From the NCBI GenBank assembly GCA_031282385.1, contig JAITDV010000197.1, positions 1 to 14,597 on the forward strand: a stretch of 14,597 nt of DNA, written 5' to 3'. Each line of letters begins with the position of its first letter. The stretch's first letter is position 1. The notes beneath the pieces were generated by a model. That model did no database searches, was not told the DNA's origin, and saw only the letters and a program-made list of their open reading frames with translations. Made by a program: the position numbers and the translations under genes. Source of the DNA: Planctomycetaceae bacterium. GTDB lineage: Bacteria > Planctomycetota > Planctomycetia > Pirellulales > Thermoguttaceae. Of this stretch, positions 7,063 through 14,597 are shown in pieces.

Positions 7063-9756
7063 ATGAGTTTTATTGAAGTTGTTGGAGCGCGGGCGAATAA
7101 TTTGAAGAATATTTCTATTAATATTCCGCGCGGCGAAATGGTAGTTTTGACAGGCGTAAGCGGCAGCGGGAAAAGCTCACTCGCTATCGATACAATCCAC
7201 GCCGAATCCACAAGACAATTCATCGAAACCCTCTCATTGCAATCAAGACAATTCATCAGACAATTTCCACGCCCCGACGTCGATTCAATCAAGGGCTTGC
7301 CGCCAACAATCGCAATCTCACAACACACACGAATAAATAATAAACGCAATAATGTTGCCGTATTGAGCGAAATATACGATTATTTACGTCTGTTATTTGC
7401 CCGCGCCGGAATTGTACATTGCCATAAATGCAACCGTATTATCCAAAATCAATCAACAAACCAAATCCTAGACAATATTCTTGCTCTGCCTCCAAATGCA
7501 AAATTTATTATTCTTGCGCCTCTTGTTTGTAATCAGGTTGGTGAACACAAAAATGTGTTGCAAAATATTTTCAAAGCAGGTTTCTCCCGCGTCCGAATTG
7601 ATAACGAAATTCACGAAATTCAAAATTGTCCTGTTATTGACCCGCAACGAAAACACAATATTGAAGCTGTTATTGACAGACTGATATTAAAGGAAGACAT
7701 AGAACCGCGTCTTAACGAATCATTGCAACTCGCCCTAAAACACGGCGAAGGAACCGTAACAATCTCCTACGAAAAAGAACGCCAAACCAAAACAGACGGC
7801 TCAATCGAATCCGTCTGGCAAGATATTTTGTTCAGCACTCTACACAGTTGTCCGACTTGCAATATCAGTTACAACGAAATCGAACCGCGAACTTTCAGTT
7901 TCAACTCGCCGTATGGAATTTGTAAATTGTGCGCAGGCAAAGGAATTATTGAAACAAAAAATCACAACACCAAATCACAAAGTGAAACAATTTGTCCTGA
8001 GTGCAAAGGAACACGTCTTGGAATTGCGGCACGTAACGTTACGGTGTGCGGAAAATATATTTTTGAGATATGCGCGTTTACTGCGGCAGAAGCGTTGGAT
8101 TTTTTTACCAATATTGAAATTCCTGCGTACAAACACGAGATCGTCAATCCTGCACTTGAACAGATATTATTGCGATTGGAATTTATGAATCAAAACGGGT
8201 TGGATTATATGAGGCTTGATCGTGCGGCAAGTACGATCAGCGGCGGAGAATTACAACGTGTAAAACTTGCCAATGCACTTGGCGGTGCGCCGTCGGGAGT
8301 GTGTTATGTGCTTGACGAACCGACGGCAGGATTGCATCCCAAAGACACAGAACAATTAATCAAAACTCTACGAAAATTACAGTCCAAAGGTAATTCATTG
8401 CTCATTGTTGAACACGACGAAGATATAATGCGCGGAGCGGACAGGATAATTGATATTGGCGTTGGCGCGGGAGAATGCGGCGGGCGTGTAGTCGGCGAAA
8501 TGAAAATTGTCAAGCAGGCAAAAAAAATACAAGCTGTATCAATTCGCCCCGAAGGTTGCGCAGAATCATTGACAATGAAATATCTCAACGGCGAACTTTC
8601 AATGCCGGTTTATAAAAAACACCGCAATACCGACAATAAATCAAATTACACAATCAAGCTCACAGGTGTTACAACAAATAATTTGCGCGGAATTGACGTA
8701 ACTTTTCCACTCGGCAAATTCGTTTGCATAACAGGCGTGAGCGGCAGCGGAAAAAGTTCACTTATTGGAGAAACGCTTGTTCCGTTGTTGCGTAATAATT
8801 TGTATGGCGGTAAATTGGGCAATAAATTCGGCAAATTGCCGATAGATAATCTTGCAGTCAAATACGTCGGAATTTTTGGTACAGAAAATATAAATAAGTT
8901 GATCGAAGTTGATCAATCGCCTATCGGCAGCTCTCCACGAAGTAATCCCGCAACATATACAGGTCTGTTTGACGAAATCCGCCGTCTGTTTGCTAAAACC
9001 AAAGAAGCAAAACGTCGAGGTTACGACGCAGGTTGGTTTATTGCGGGAATAAAAAACATTACAAAAAATAACAACAACACAACTGAAAATAATAATCGTT
9101 ACAAAAATAGAGGCGGAGGTTGTTGTGTTCGTTGCAATGGTTACGGAACAATCAAAATAAAAATGCGTTTGCTTGGCGATTTGGTTGTAACTTGTCCTGA
9201 TTGCAACGGCAAACGATTTAACAAAGAAACGCTTGAAATACTTTACAAAGGTCGATCAATTGCGGATGTTCTTGAGATGTCGATTTCAGAGGCGTCTGTT
9301 TTTTTTGAGAATGTGCCGAGTATAAATAAATTTCTGGTTAGTTTGTGTAATATTGGTTTGGGCTATTTGAAACTTGGGCAATCTGCTGTAACATTGTCCG
9401 GCGGTGAAGCACAACGCATCAAACTTGCAACCGAACTTGCCAAAACTGAAATCAACATATTAAAACGAATAAAAAATATCCAGACAGAATACGGCAATAC
9501 ACTTTATATTTTGGACGAACCGACATTTGGTTTGCACAAACATGATGTTGAACATTTACTTGAGATACTTTTTGGTCTTATTGATTACGGCGGAAGCGTG
9601 ATTGTAGTCGAACATAATTTAGACGTAATAAAAGCGGCAGATTGGATAATAGATTTAGGACCGGGCGGAGGAGTTGACGGCGGAAATATTGTTGCCGAAG
9701 GAACGCCGGAAGATATTGCAAAAAACAAAATGTCAGTTACAGGTAAATATTTATAA
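7063..9756 (+). CDS. uvrA: UvrA-family excinuclease ATPase lacking the insertion domain
   Basis: An 897-residue UvrA-family protein with two ABC ATPase halves. First half: Walker A GVSGSGKSS (31-39), a region at about 125-235 matching the UvrB-binding domain, zinc module C263/C266/C287/C290, signature TISGGELQR (391-399) and Walker B YVLDEPTAGLH with E419. Second half: Walker A GVSGSGKSS (558-566), the conserved VDQSPIG and PRSNPATYTG block, zinc module C688/C691/C711/C714, signature TLSGGEAQR (777-785) and Walker B YILDEPTFGLH with E819. UvrA finds DNA damage and loads UvrB in nucleotide excision repair. Unusually, only 20 residues lie between C290 and C311, where E. coli UvrA has about 100 (the DNA-contacting insertion domain). 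An Asn-rich insert occupies about 660-683. I chose ATG 7063 because IEVVGARANNLKN then matches the family start; TTG 7042 is an alternative. It may be a second, specialised UvrA rather than the main repair enzyme. Confidence 0.9.
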   Translation: MSFIEVVGARANNLKNISINIPRGEMVVLTGVSGSGKSSLAIDTIHAESTRQFIETLSLQSRQFIRQFPRPDVDSIKGLPPTIAISQHTRINNKRNNVAVLSEIYDYLRLLFARAGIVHCHKCNRIIQNQSTNQILDNILALPPNAKFIILAPLVCNQVGEHKNVLQNIFKAGFSRVRIDNEIHEIQNCPVIDPQRKHNIEAVIDRLILKEDIEPRLNESLQLALKHGEGTVTISYEKERQTKTDGSIESVWQDILFSTLHSCPTCNISYNEIEPRTFSFNSPYGICKLCAGKGIIETKNHNTKSQSETICPECKGTRLGIAARNVTVCGKYIFEICAFTAAEALDFFTNIEIPAYKHEIVNPALEQILLRLEFMNQNGLDYMRLDRAASTISGGELQRVKLANALGGAPSGVCYVLDEPTAGLHPKDTEQLIKTLRKLQSKGNSLLIVEHDEDIMRGADRIIDIGVGAGECGGRVVGEMKIVKQAKKIQAVSIRPEGCAESLTMKYLNGELSMPVYKKHRNTDNKSNYTIKLTGVTTNNLRGIDVTFPLGKFVCITGVSGSGKSSLIGETLVPLLRNNLYGGKLGNKFGKLPIDNLAVKYVGIFGTENINKLIEVDQSPIGSSPRSNPATYTGLFDEIRRLFAKTKEAKRRGYDAGWFIAGIKNITKNNNNTTENNNRYKNRGGGCCVRCNGYGTIKIKMRLLGDLVVTCPDCNGKRFNKETLEILYKGRSIADVLEMSISEASVFFENVPSINKFLVSLCNIGLGYLKLGQSAVTLSGGEAQRIKLATELAKTEINILKRIKNIQTEYGNTLYILDEPTFGLHKHDVEHLLEILFGLIDYGGSVIVVEHNLDVIKAADWIIDLGPGGGVDGGNIVAEGTPEDIAKNKMSVTGKYL

Positions 9757-9770
9757 ACTGTTCATACTTT

Positions 9771-9853
9771 AATTTCGTTTATCACCGCCTGCCTACCTAT
9801 CGGAAGCAGGCTTTTACGCTCTTGAGTCCCGTAATTTATAGTACGAACTGTAT
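9771..9853. repeat. Diverged duplicated intergenic segment, copy 1
   Basis: An 83-base segment that aligns with 10062-10147. Shared blocks in order are AATTTCGTTTAT, CCTGC, ATCG, CAGG, TTTT, CTTGAGT, AATTT and TAGT, with about one small indel in the first part. It contains possible stems GCCTGC/GCAGGC and TTACG/CGTAA. The match shows duplication, but the function is unknown; a structured RNA or a repeated regulatory leader is possible. The ~200 bases between the two copies are AT-rich and hold nothing I recognise. Confidence 0.55.
9787..9815 (+). terminator. Candidate terminator after the UvrA-like gene
   Basis: GCCTGC (9787-9792) and GCAGGC (9806-9811) form a GC-rich 6-bp stem with a 13-base loop, followed directly by TTTT. 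It starts 30 bases after the UvrA-like stop. The loop is long and the T-run short, so it would be a weak terminator. It overlaps copy 1 of the duplicated intergenic segment and may instead be part of that structure. Confidence 0.4.
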
Positions 9854-10061
9854 AAGAATTTCGTATTCGGAATTAGTATTTATTCTGTGGAATTTTTTTA
9901 TTGTGAAATGCTTAAAATTATTTTGAGCTAAATTCGCAGCAATAAGCTGAAAGCCTTATTTTACAAAACAACATAAAAAGCATTCCGCTGAAATATGACC
10001 GGAATTATAATTGTAATTGTTGTCTTTTAATTTTCGGTTTTTATAATTTTTCTCGTAATTA

Positions 10062-10147
10062 AATTTCGTTTATTGTTTCCTGCTTGCTAATCGTCAAACA
10101 GGTTTTCACTCACTTGAGTAACACAATTTGTAGTTCAATTATTGTAT
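10062..10147. repeat. Diverged duplicated intergenic segment, copy 2
   Basis: Second copy of the segment at 9771-9853, in the same direction and 291 bases downstream. The left stem is reduced to CCTG/CAGG (10079-10082 and 10099-10102), again followed by TTTT. The block CTTGAGT is kept. It ends about 50 bases before the kinase start codon, so it could lie in the promoter region or leader of that gene. Confidence 0.5.
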
Positions 10148-10198
10148 TGTAATTTATGGATTCGTTGATGAATAATTACATTATTTTTAGATAATTCT

Positions 10199-13100
10199 AT
10201 GTTTAATGCGGTTTGTCCTTTTTGTTTTCAACGTTATACGCTTGACGATTCTTATATTGGCAAGACGGCGTGTTGCCGGCAGTGTAAGCGTCTTTTTAAG
10301 TTGGATGAGGATGATACGGCGACGAATTTGGGACCTCTTATTATTTCTGAAGAGAGCAGCGGCAGTGATTCGGGATTTGAGATCAAACAAGCTGCGCCTC
10401 AAGTAATCGCGGTAAGTTCTAATGTTGCGAAACAACAGGTTGCCAACCCGAAAATAGAAAAACGGTTCAATCCTGAATCGGGCATGTGGAATATTGGCGA
10501 TGTTGTACTTGGCATTTATGAGGTGATACCGATTTCTGCAACCGAACCTTTTTCTGAAGGCGGAGCGGGAATAGTTAACCGAATTTATCATCGCGAATGG
10601 GATATGGAACTTGCTGTCAAGAGTCCGAAACCGCATGTGTTTCAAACGGAATCCGGCAAGTTGAATTATGAAAATGAAGCGCAGACGTGGATTGAGTTGG
10701 GTTTGCATCCGAATATTGTTACGTGTTATCTTGTGCGTCGGATTTCGGACATACCGCGACTATTTGCGGAGTTTGTGAAAGACGGTAGTTTGAAGCAATG
10801 GATTCTTGATGGTCGGCTTTATAGCGACGGTAAATCTGCGGCGTTGTTACGGATTTTGAATATAGCAATTCAATCTGCGTGGGGACTTGAACACGCGCAT
10901 TCTCAAAAATTATTGCACCTTGATGTTAAGCCGGCGAATATTATGATGTCCGGTCAAATTGCTAAAGTAACAGATTTCGGTTTGGCACAAGGTATGTCTG
11001 AAATTACAGTCTCTTCGGTCACAGGTTCTGATTCAAAAAAACAAAACCCGATTGCGGCAGGCGGTTTGACTCCGGGATTTTGTTCGCCGGAACAATACAT
11101 TTCATTTGCGAAAATCCAAAAACACGACTTAGACAACTTGCCCGAAATTACATTACAATCGGACATCTGGTCGTGGGGTATAAGCGTACTTGCAATGTTT
11201 CACGGTCGCGCGCCGTGTAGAAAAGGCGGTCAAACAGCACGCAAAGTATTAGAGATTTTTTTGCGAGAATCATTTGAGTCGGAACGTCCGCTTATGCCGA
11301 ATCAAGTTGCGGAGTTATTGTTTCATTGTTTTGAGGAGAATCCTGCTAATCGCCCGCGATCAATGGGCGAAGTAGCGGAACGGCTGACGAAAATTTATCA
11401 TGAGTTATCAGGAGTTGAATTTCCGCGATTAAAACCTGTGAGCGCAACATGGACGCCTGAAACAATCAATAACCGCGCAGCGTCAATGCTCGATTTGGGC
11501 AAGCCTTTGGAGGCGAAGCAACTTCTCGATCAAGCAGCCGTTTTGCAACCTTGGCATCCTGAAGTTACGTACAATCAAACTATACTTGCGTGGCGTGCGG
11601 CGCAGATTACTGATTTACAAGCAATAGAACGTTTGGAGTCGTTGGTCAAAGCTCGACATCAGGATTCGAATGCGATTTATGCTCTTGCTCTTGCCCAACG
11701 CGAGCGCGGCAACTTAAATACGGCAATTGATGAAACAAGTAATGCAATTGAAATAGAAGCCCGTGAAGAATATCGCCGTGCGTTTGTTGCAATGAAAAAG
11801 GTTTTAACACGGACGGCAAGATGTGTTGAACGTGTTCAAATTACGTCGGGGTTGGAGAGCAGGATTTGTGTTGACAGCCGTAGTGAATTTATTTTGATCG
11901 AGAAATCAACAACAGATTCAAGCAGAGAATCAAACCGGGAAAATAACAGAATTTTTGAAATATTAAAATCTGCAACCGGACAACTCTGGCACAAATTTAC
12001 GCCGTTAAAAACAGAACAAGATAAAAATCGAATCGCATTGAGTGATGATTTGTTGTGGGAGTTAGTCAAAGATTCTGCGGGTTCGGACGGGCAATTGCGG
12101 ATAATATTGAAACGGATTGGTGCAAAATCAAGTGAGGCGAAATTTCAATTTATTGAATGGTCGCAAAATTTATCTTTATTGTCATCTGATATTGTTTCGG
12201 GCAAGATTTATAGCGGTCGTGTGAAAGACGATCGTGTATTTATTTTTAACAATACAACAGGTGCGGAGGTTGGCAGTTTAATTGGTCACGAAGGTGCGGT
12301 TACCGCGTTGACGTTTAGTGAGGACGGCAGGTTTGCGTTTACGGGCGGATCGGATCGGACGTTACGTTTGTGGGAGTTGCCGGTGTTGCGTTGTCTGCGT
12401 ACTTTTTCTGCAATCGGCGGAGCGGCGGCTGCGGTTTATTTCGACAAAAGCGGCGAATTTGCGTTATCTTTAGTTGCGGGCGGTTTGATTCGGATTTGGG
12501 ATATTTCTATATTGTGTTCCGGCAATTCGTATCACGCGCCTCTTCTTTTGTCGCATGTAACAAGTTCAGAAGAAGCCGGTCGCCGTCAAACGGAAATGAA
12601 TAGTTGTTGCAACAAGATCAGAGAGTCAGTTCTTAAAATGGATTATGCGTCGGCGATTTCGTTTGTTTCAATAGCGGAGCGGTTATCGGGTTGGGAGATG
12701 ATGCGGATGAGATTGGAGGCGGAGGGAATTTGGAATAATATTGCAAGACATACACAACGAAAATTTCTGGCAGGCGCAATTTGTTCGTCGATATTCAAAG
12801 GTCATCTTGACACAATTTCAACAGTAGCAATTTCAGAAGACGGCAATATCGCAGCTTCTGCAGGTAGAGACGCACAAATTAGAGTTTGGAATATCTTGGA
12901 GCAGAAATGTATTTGTGAATTATCGGGTCATACTGATTGGGTACGTAGTGTTGGTATGACGCGGGACAGTCATTTTTTGGTTTCAGGCAGTTGGGATGGA
13001 ACGGTACGGGTTTGGAATATCGATTCAGGCAAGTGCGTGAGAATAACAGATGAAAGAATAAAGTCTATTACAAAAATAGCTATCAATCCGCAAGGTCGAA

Positions 13101-13882
13101 TAGTAGCAATTGCAACAGCTCAAGGACGAGTGATTTTTTGGGATGTGTTGACGAGTAGTGTTAAGGGCAGTTTTGTTGCGGGGTCAAGTAGTATTAACTC
13201 AGTGAAGTTTAGTTGCAATGGCGAGTATTTGATAATGGGTTGTGAAGATGGTAAAGTTTTATTGTGGAAGGTTGGGAGTGATGTGCCGGAGCGCGAGGTA
13301 ATTATTCACAAGTCGGCTGTTACGGATGTAGCAATTTCAGCAGATTTAAATCGTGTGATTTCGGCAGACAAAGATGGTAGTGTGATGATTTATAATCTTT
13401 TGAATGGAGTTTGTGAGGGAATTGTCAGCGGTCATTTGAGTGAAGTAACCGGATTAGTTTTTTTAGCGGACGGTCGTTTTTTTATTTCGTGTTCACGGGA
13501 TGCAAAGGTACGGATTGGTTCGGTTAACGGGGACAATTTGGTTTCAAGTGAAATTGAACATTTAGCACCGGTTTTTTCAATGGCGGTTGATGTTTGCGGC
13601 AGCCGTTTTGTAACAGGAAGTGATGATGCGGTTGTAAGAGTGTGGAGTTTGTATTGGAACTACGAATTTCCAGGTTGGTCTGAAGTAACGCCTGAAGCGG
13701 AGAACATGATAAAGATTTTTTTATCACTCTACAAAAACATCGTAGGCAAAAAACAAGGACAGAACCAATCTCAAATAAATATGACAATTGTAAAACGTGT
13801 AATGTTGGAAATGGAATCCCGCGGCTTCGGTTTCATAGACCCAATTAAATTAAAAGAAAAAATTATACAACTATACTTTTAA
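10199..13882 (+). CDS. Zinc-ribbon serine/threonine kinase with TPR-like and WD40 propeller regions
   Basis: A 1227-residue, apparently cytoplasmic protein with no membrane segment. Residues 6-29 are a zinc ribbon (C6, C9, C26, C29). After a linker, a PknB-type kinase domain spans about 103-402: glycine-rich loop SEGGAGIV (119-126), lysine K141, catalytic loop HLDVKPAN (240-247, HLD in place of HRD), DFG (259-261) and SPE (296-298). The key residues suggest an active kinase. Residues 420-535 look TPR-like. WD40 repeats follow at about 696-727 and 735-769. After a helical insert (785-860), seven more repeats end near 1151, each finishing in a motif such as VRVWN or LLWKV. The last ~75 residues are a non-WD tail. 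It probably phosphorylates partners held by the propeller; the partners are unknown. The ATG has no Shine-Dalgarno sequence. A weak TTGATG (10165) and GATAAT (10190) pair would start transcription near the ATG, giving a leaderless message. Confidence 0.88.
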   Translation: MFNAVCPFCFQRYTLDDSYIGKTACCRQCKRLFKLDEDDTATNLGPLIISEESSGSDSGFEIKQAAPQVIAVSSNVAKQQVANPKIEKRFNPESGMWNIGDVVLGIYEVIPISATEPFSEGGAGIVNRIYHREWDMELAVKSPKPHVFQTESGKLNYENEAQTWIELGLHPNIVTCYLVRRISDIPRLFAEFVKDGSLKQWILDGRLYSDGKSAALLRILNIAIQSAWGLEHAHSQKLLHLDVKPANIMMSGQIAKVTDFGLAQGMSEITVSSVTGSDSKKQNPIAAGGLTPGFCSPEQYISFAKIQKHDLDNLPEITLQSDIWSWGISVLAMFHGRAPCRKGGQTARKVLEIFLRESFESERPLMPNQVAELLFHCFEENPANRPRSMGEVAERLTKIYHELSGVEFPRLKPVSATWTPETINNRAASMLDLGKPLEAKQLLDQAAVLQPWHPEVTYNQTILAWRAAQITDLQAIERLESLVKARHQDSNAIYALALAQRERGNLNTAIDETSNAIEIEAREEYRRAFVAMKKVLTRTARCVERVQITSGLESRICVDSRSEFILIEKSTTDSSRESNRENNRIFEILKSATGQLWHKFTPLKTEQDKNRIALSDDLLWELVKDSAGSDGQLRIILKRIGAKSSEAKFQFIEWSQNLSLLSSDIVSGKIYSGRVKDDRVFIFNNTTGAEVGSLIGHEGAVTALTFSEDGRFAFTGGSDRTLRLWELPVLRCLRTFSAIGGAAAAVYFDKSGEFALSLVAGGLIRIWDISILCSGNSYHAPLLLSHVTSSEEAGRRQTEMNSCCNKIRESVLKMDYASAISFVSIAERLSGWEMMRMRLEAEGIWNNIARHTQRKFLAGAICSSIFKGHLDTISTVAISEDGNIAASAGRDAQIRVWNILEQKCICELSGHTDWVRSVGMTRDSHFLVSGSWDGTVRVWNIDSGKCVRITDERIKSITKIAINPQGRIVAIATAQGRVIFWDVLTSSVKGSFVAGSSSINSVKFSCNGEYLIMGCEDGKVLLWKVGSDVPEREVIIHKSAVTDVAISADLNRVISADKDGSVMIYNLLNGVCEGIVSGHLSEVTGLVFLADGRFFISCSRDAKVRIGSVNGDNLVSSEIEHLAPVFSMAVDVCGSRFVTGSDDAVVRVWSLYWNYEFPGWSEVTPEAENMIKIFLSLYKNIVGKKQGQNQSQINMTIVKRVMLEMESRGFGFIDPIKLKEKIIQLYF

Positions 13883-13941
13883 CAACACGTGCCAAAAAAA
13901 CACACAGGACTGAATCGTTACTAATTTTTTTGGAGATGATT

Positions 13942-14049
13942 ATGAAAAGAAGTTTGTTATTAACGTTTATTTTGTTTTTCTTATTTCCAGTAGCAGCTTC
14001 GTTTTCACAAGATGTTCAACAAAAAACCTACACCGAAAACCGCCTTTAA
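13942..14049 (+). pseudogene. Signal-peptide gene start truncated by the hairpin element
   Basis: A 35-residue reading frame with a good Shine-Dalgarno sequence (GGAG at 13932-13935, six bases before ATG). It begins MKRSLLL and has the layout of a Sec signal peptide: basic start, hydrophobic core to about residue 16 and a possible cleavage site after S22 (VAASFS, then QDV). From about 14017 the DNA is repeat-element sequence, and the frame stops at TAA inside the element's CCGCCTTTAACTCC block. I infer a secreted-protein gene cut by the element; the rest of the original gene is not seen in the window. A genuine very short secreted peptide is less likely. Confidence 0.6.
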
Positions 14050-14597
14050 CTCCTCCGAGACCACCCCTAGCCCCTCCGAAGGAGGCGAATAAGGAGACGC
14101 CTCCTTCGGAGGCGAATATTCCCCTCCTTTGGAGGGGTCAGGGGTGGTCTCGGAGGAGCCAAAGGCGGTTTTCCTACAAGTTACCGAAAAGGTCCAGTGT
14201 TTCTTTTCTCCAACCAAAAAATACATCAACGCAACAAAAAACCTACACCGAAAAACCGCCTTTAACTCCTCCGAGACCACCCCTATTCCTCCGAAGGAGG
14301 GGAATAAGAAGACCTCTCCGAGTGATGGAAATAAGGAGGCGCCTCCGAGAGAGGGGAATAAGGAGACGCCTCCTTCGGAGGCGAATATTCCCCTCCTTTG
14401 GAGGGTCAGGGGTGGTCTCGGAGGAGCCAAAGGCGGTTTTCCTACAAGTTACCGAAAAGGTCCAGTGTTTCTTTTTTCTAACCAAAAAATACATCAACGC
14501 AACAAGAAACCTACACCGAAAAACCGCCTTTAACTCCTCCGAGACCACCCCTATTCCTCCGAAGGAGGGGAATAAGAAGACCTCTCCGAGTGATGGA
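14017..14597 (-). repeat. Head-to-tail tandem array of the hairpin element (continues past the window)
   Basis: Three units start with CAACAA(A/G)AAACCTACACCG at 14017, 14232 and 14500, giving unit lengths of 215 and 268 bases and one cut unit. Each has the inner arms CCGAGACCACCCCTA and AGGGGTGGTCTCGG around a hairpin core. The 53-base difference is extra core hairpins. Between units the two termini are fused and eroded, reading GAAAAGGTCCAGTGTTTC and then TTTTCTCCAACC or TTTTTTCTAACC instead of separate TAGACC ends. The first unit lacks its outer terminus and begins inside the signal-peptide reading frame. The orientation matches copies A and C. Reading frames here on either strand are repeat-derived. 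Confidence 0.8.

Noticed and set aside
9757..10198. Possible tRNA or known riboswitch in the duplicated intergenic segment
   Set aside because: No cloverleaf with a T-loop TTCRA motif and no riboswitch consensus that I recognise; only the duplication and short stems are supported.
10187..10708. Minus-strand frame opposite the kinase start
   Set aside because: It overlaps the well-supported zinc ribbon and kinase glycine loop on the + strand and shows no domain of its own.
14005..14548. Overlapping reading frames on both strands at the right edge
   Set aside because: All are translations of the tandem hairpin element, are low-complexity and change frame between copies.

Overview
The window suggests a bacterium of planctomycete type, with moderate confidence. 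The strongest clue is a 1227-residue protein that joins a zinc ribbon, a serine/threonine kinase, a TPR-like stretch and a WD40 propeller; this architecture is especially common in Planctomycetes. Most genes lack a Shine-Dalgarno sequence, which is also common in that phylum. The DNA is moderately AT-rich, so a high-GC planctomycete is unlikely. All confident genes lie on the + strand.

Layout. Positions 1-6731 hold four genes for the inner-membrane and ATPase core of a type II secretion or type IV pilus-like machine. They are a GspL-like (PilM+PilN-like) protein, a GspM/PilO-like protein, the GspE/PilB motor ATPase and the GspF/PilC platform protein. Each gap around and between these genes holds one copy of the same non-coding element. 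Its ends are a near-perfect inverted repeat starting TAGACCTTTTC. Inside lies a second, longer inverted repeat and a variable array of CCTCCGAAGGAGG-type hairpins. Positions 7063-9756 encode a UvrA-family protein of 897 residues. It keeps the UvrB-binding region and both ABC cassettes, but the usual insertion domain is reduced to about 20 residues. Positions 9757-10198 are intergenic and hold two diverged copies of an ~85-nt segment, one with a terminator-like hairpin. Positions 10199-13882 encode the kinase/WD40 protein. Positions 13942-14049 encode a secretory signal peptide that runs into a head-to-tail array of the same hairpin element, which continues to the window end.

Working together. 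The four secretion genes encode partners of one complex: GspE binds the cytoplasmic part of GspL, GspL and GspM pair through their periplasmic domains, and GspF is the membrane platform. Pseudopilins and the secretin are not in the window. The UvrA-like protein and the kinase look like independent genes. The most notable feature is the hairpin element family: five single copies around the secretion genes and a tandem array at the right edge. Its ends look like those of a small non-autonomous transposon (MITE). In the + orientation it places very stable hairpins and T-runs between cistrons, which could shape expression of the operon.
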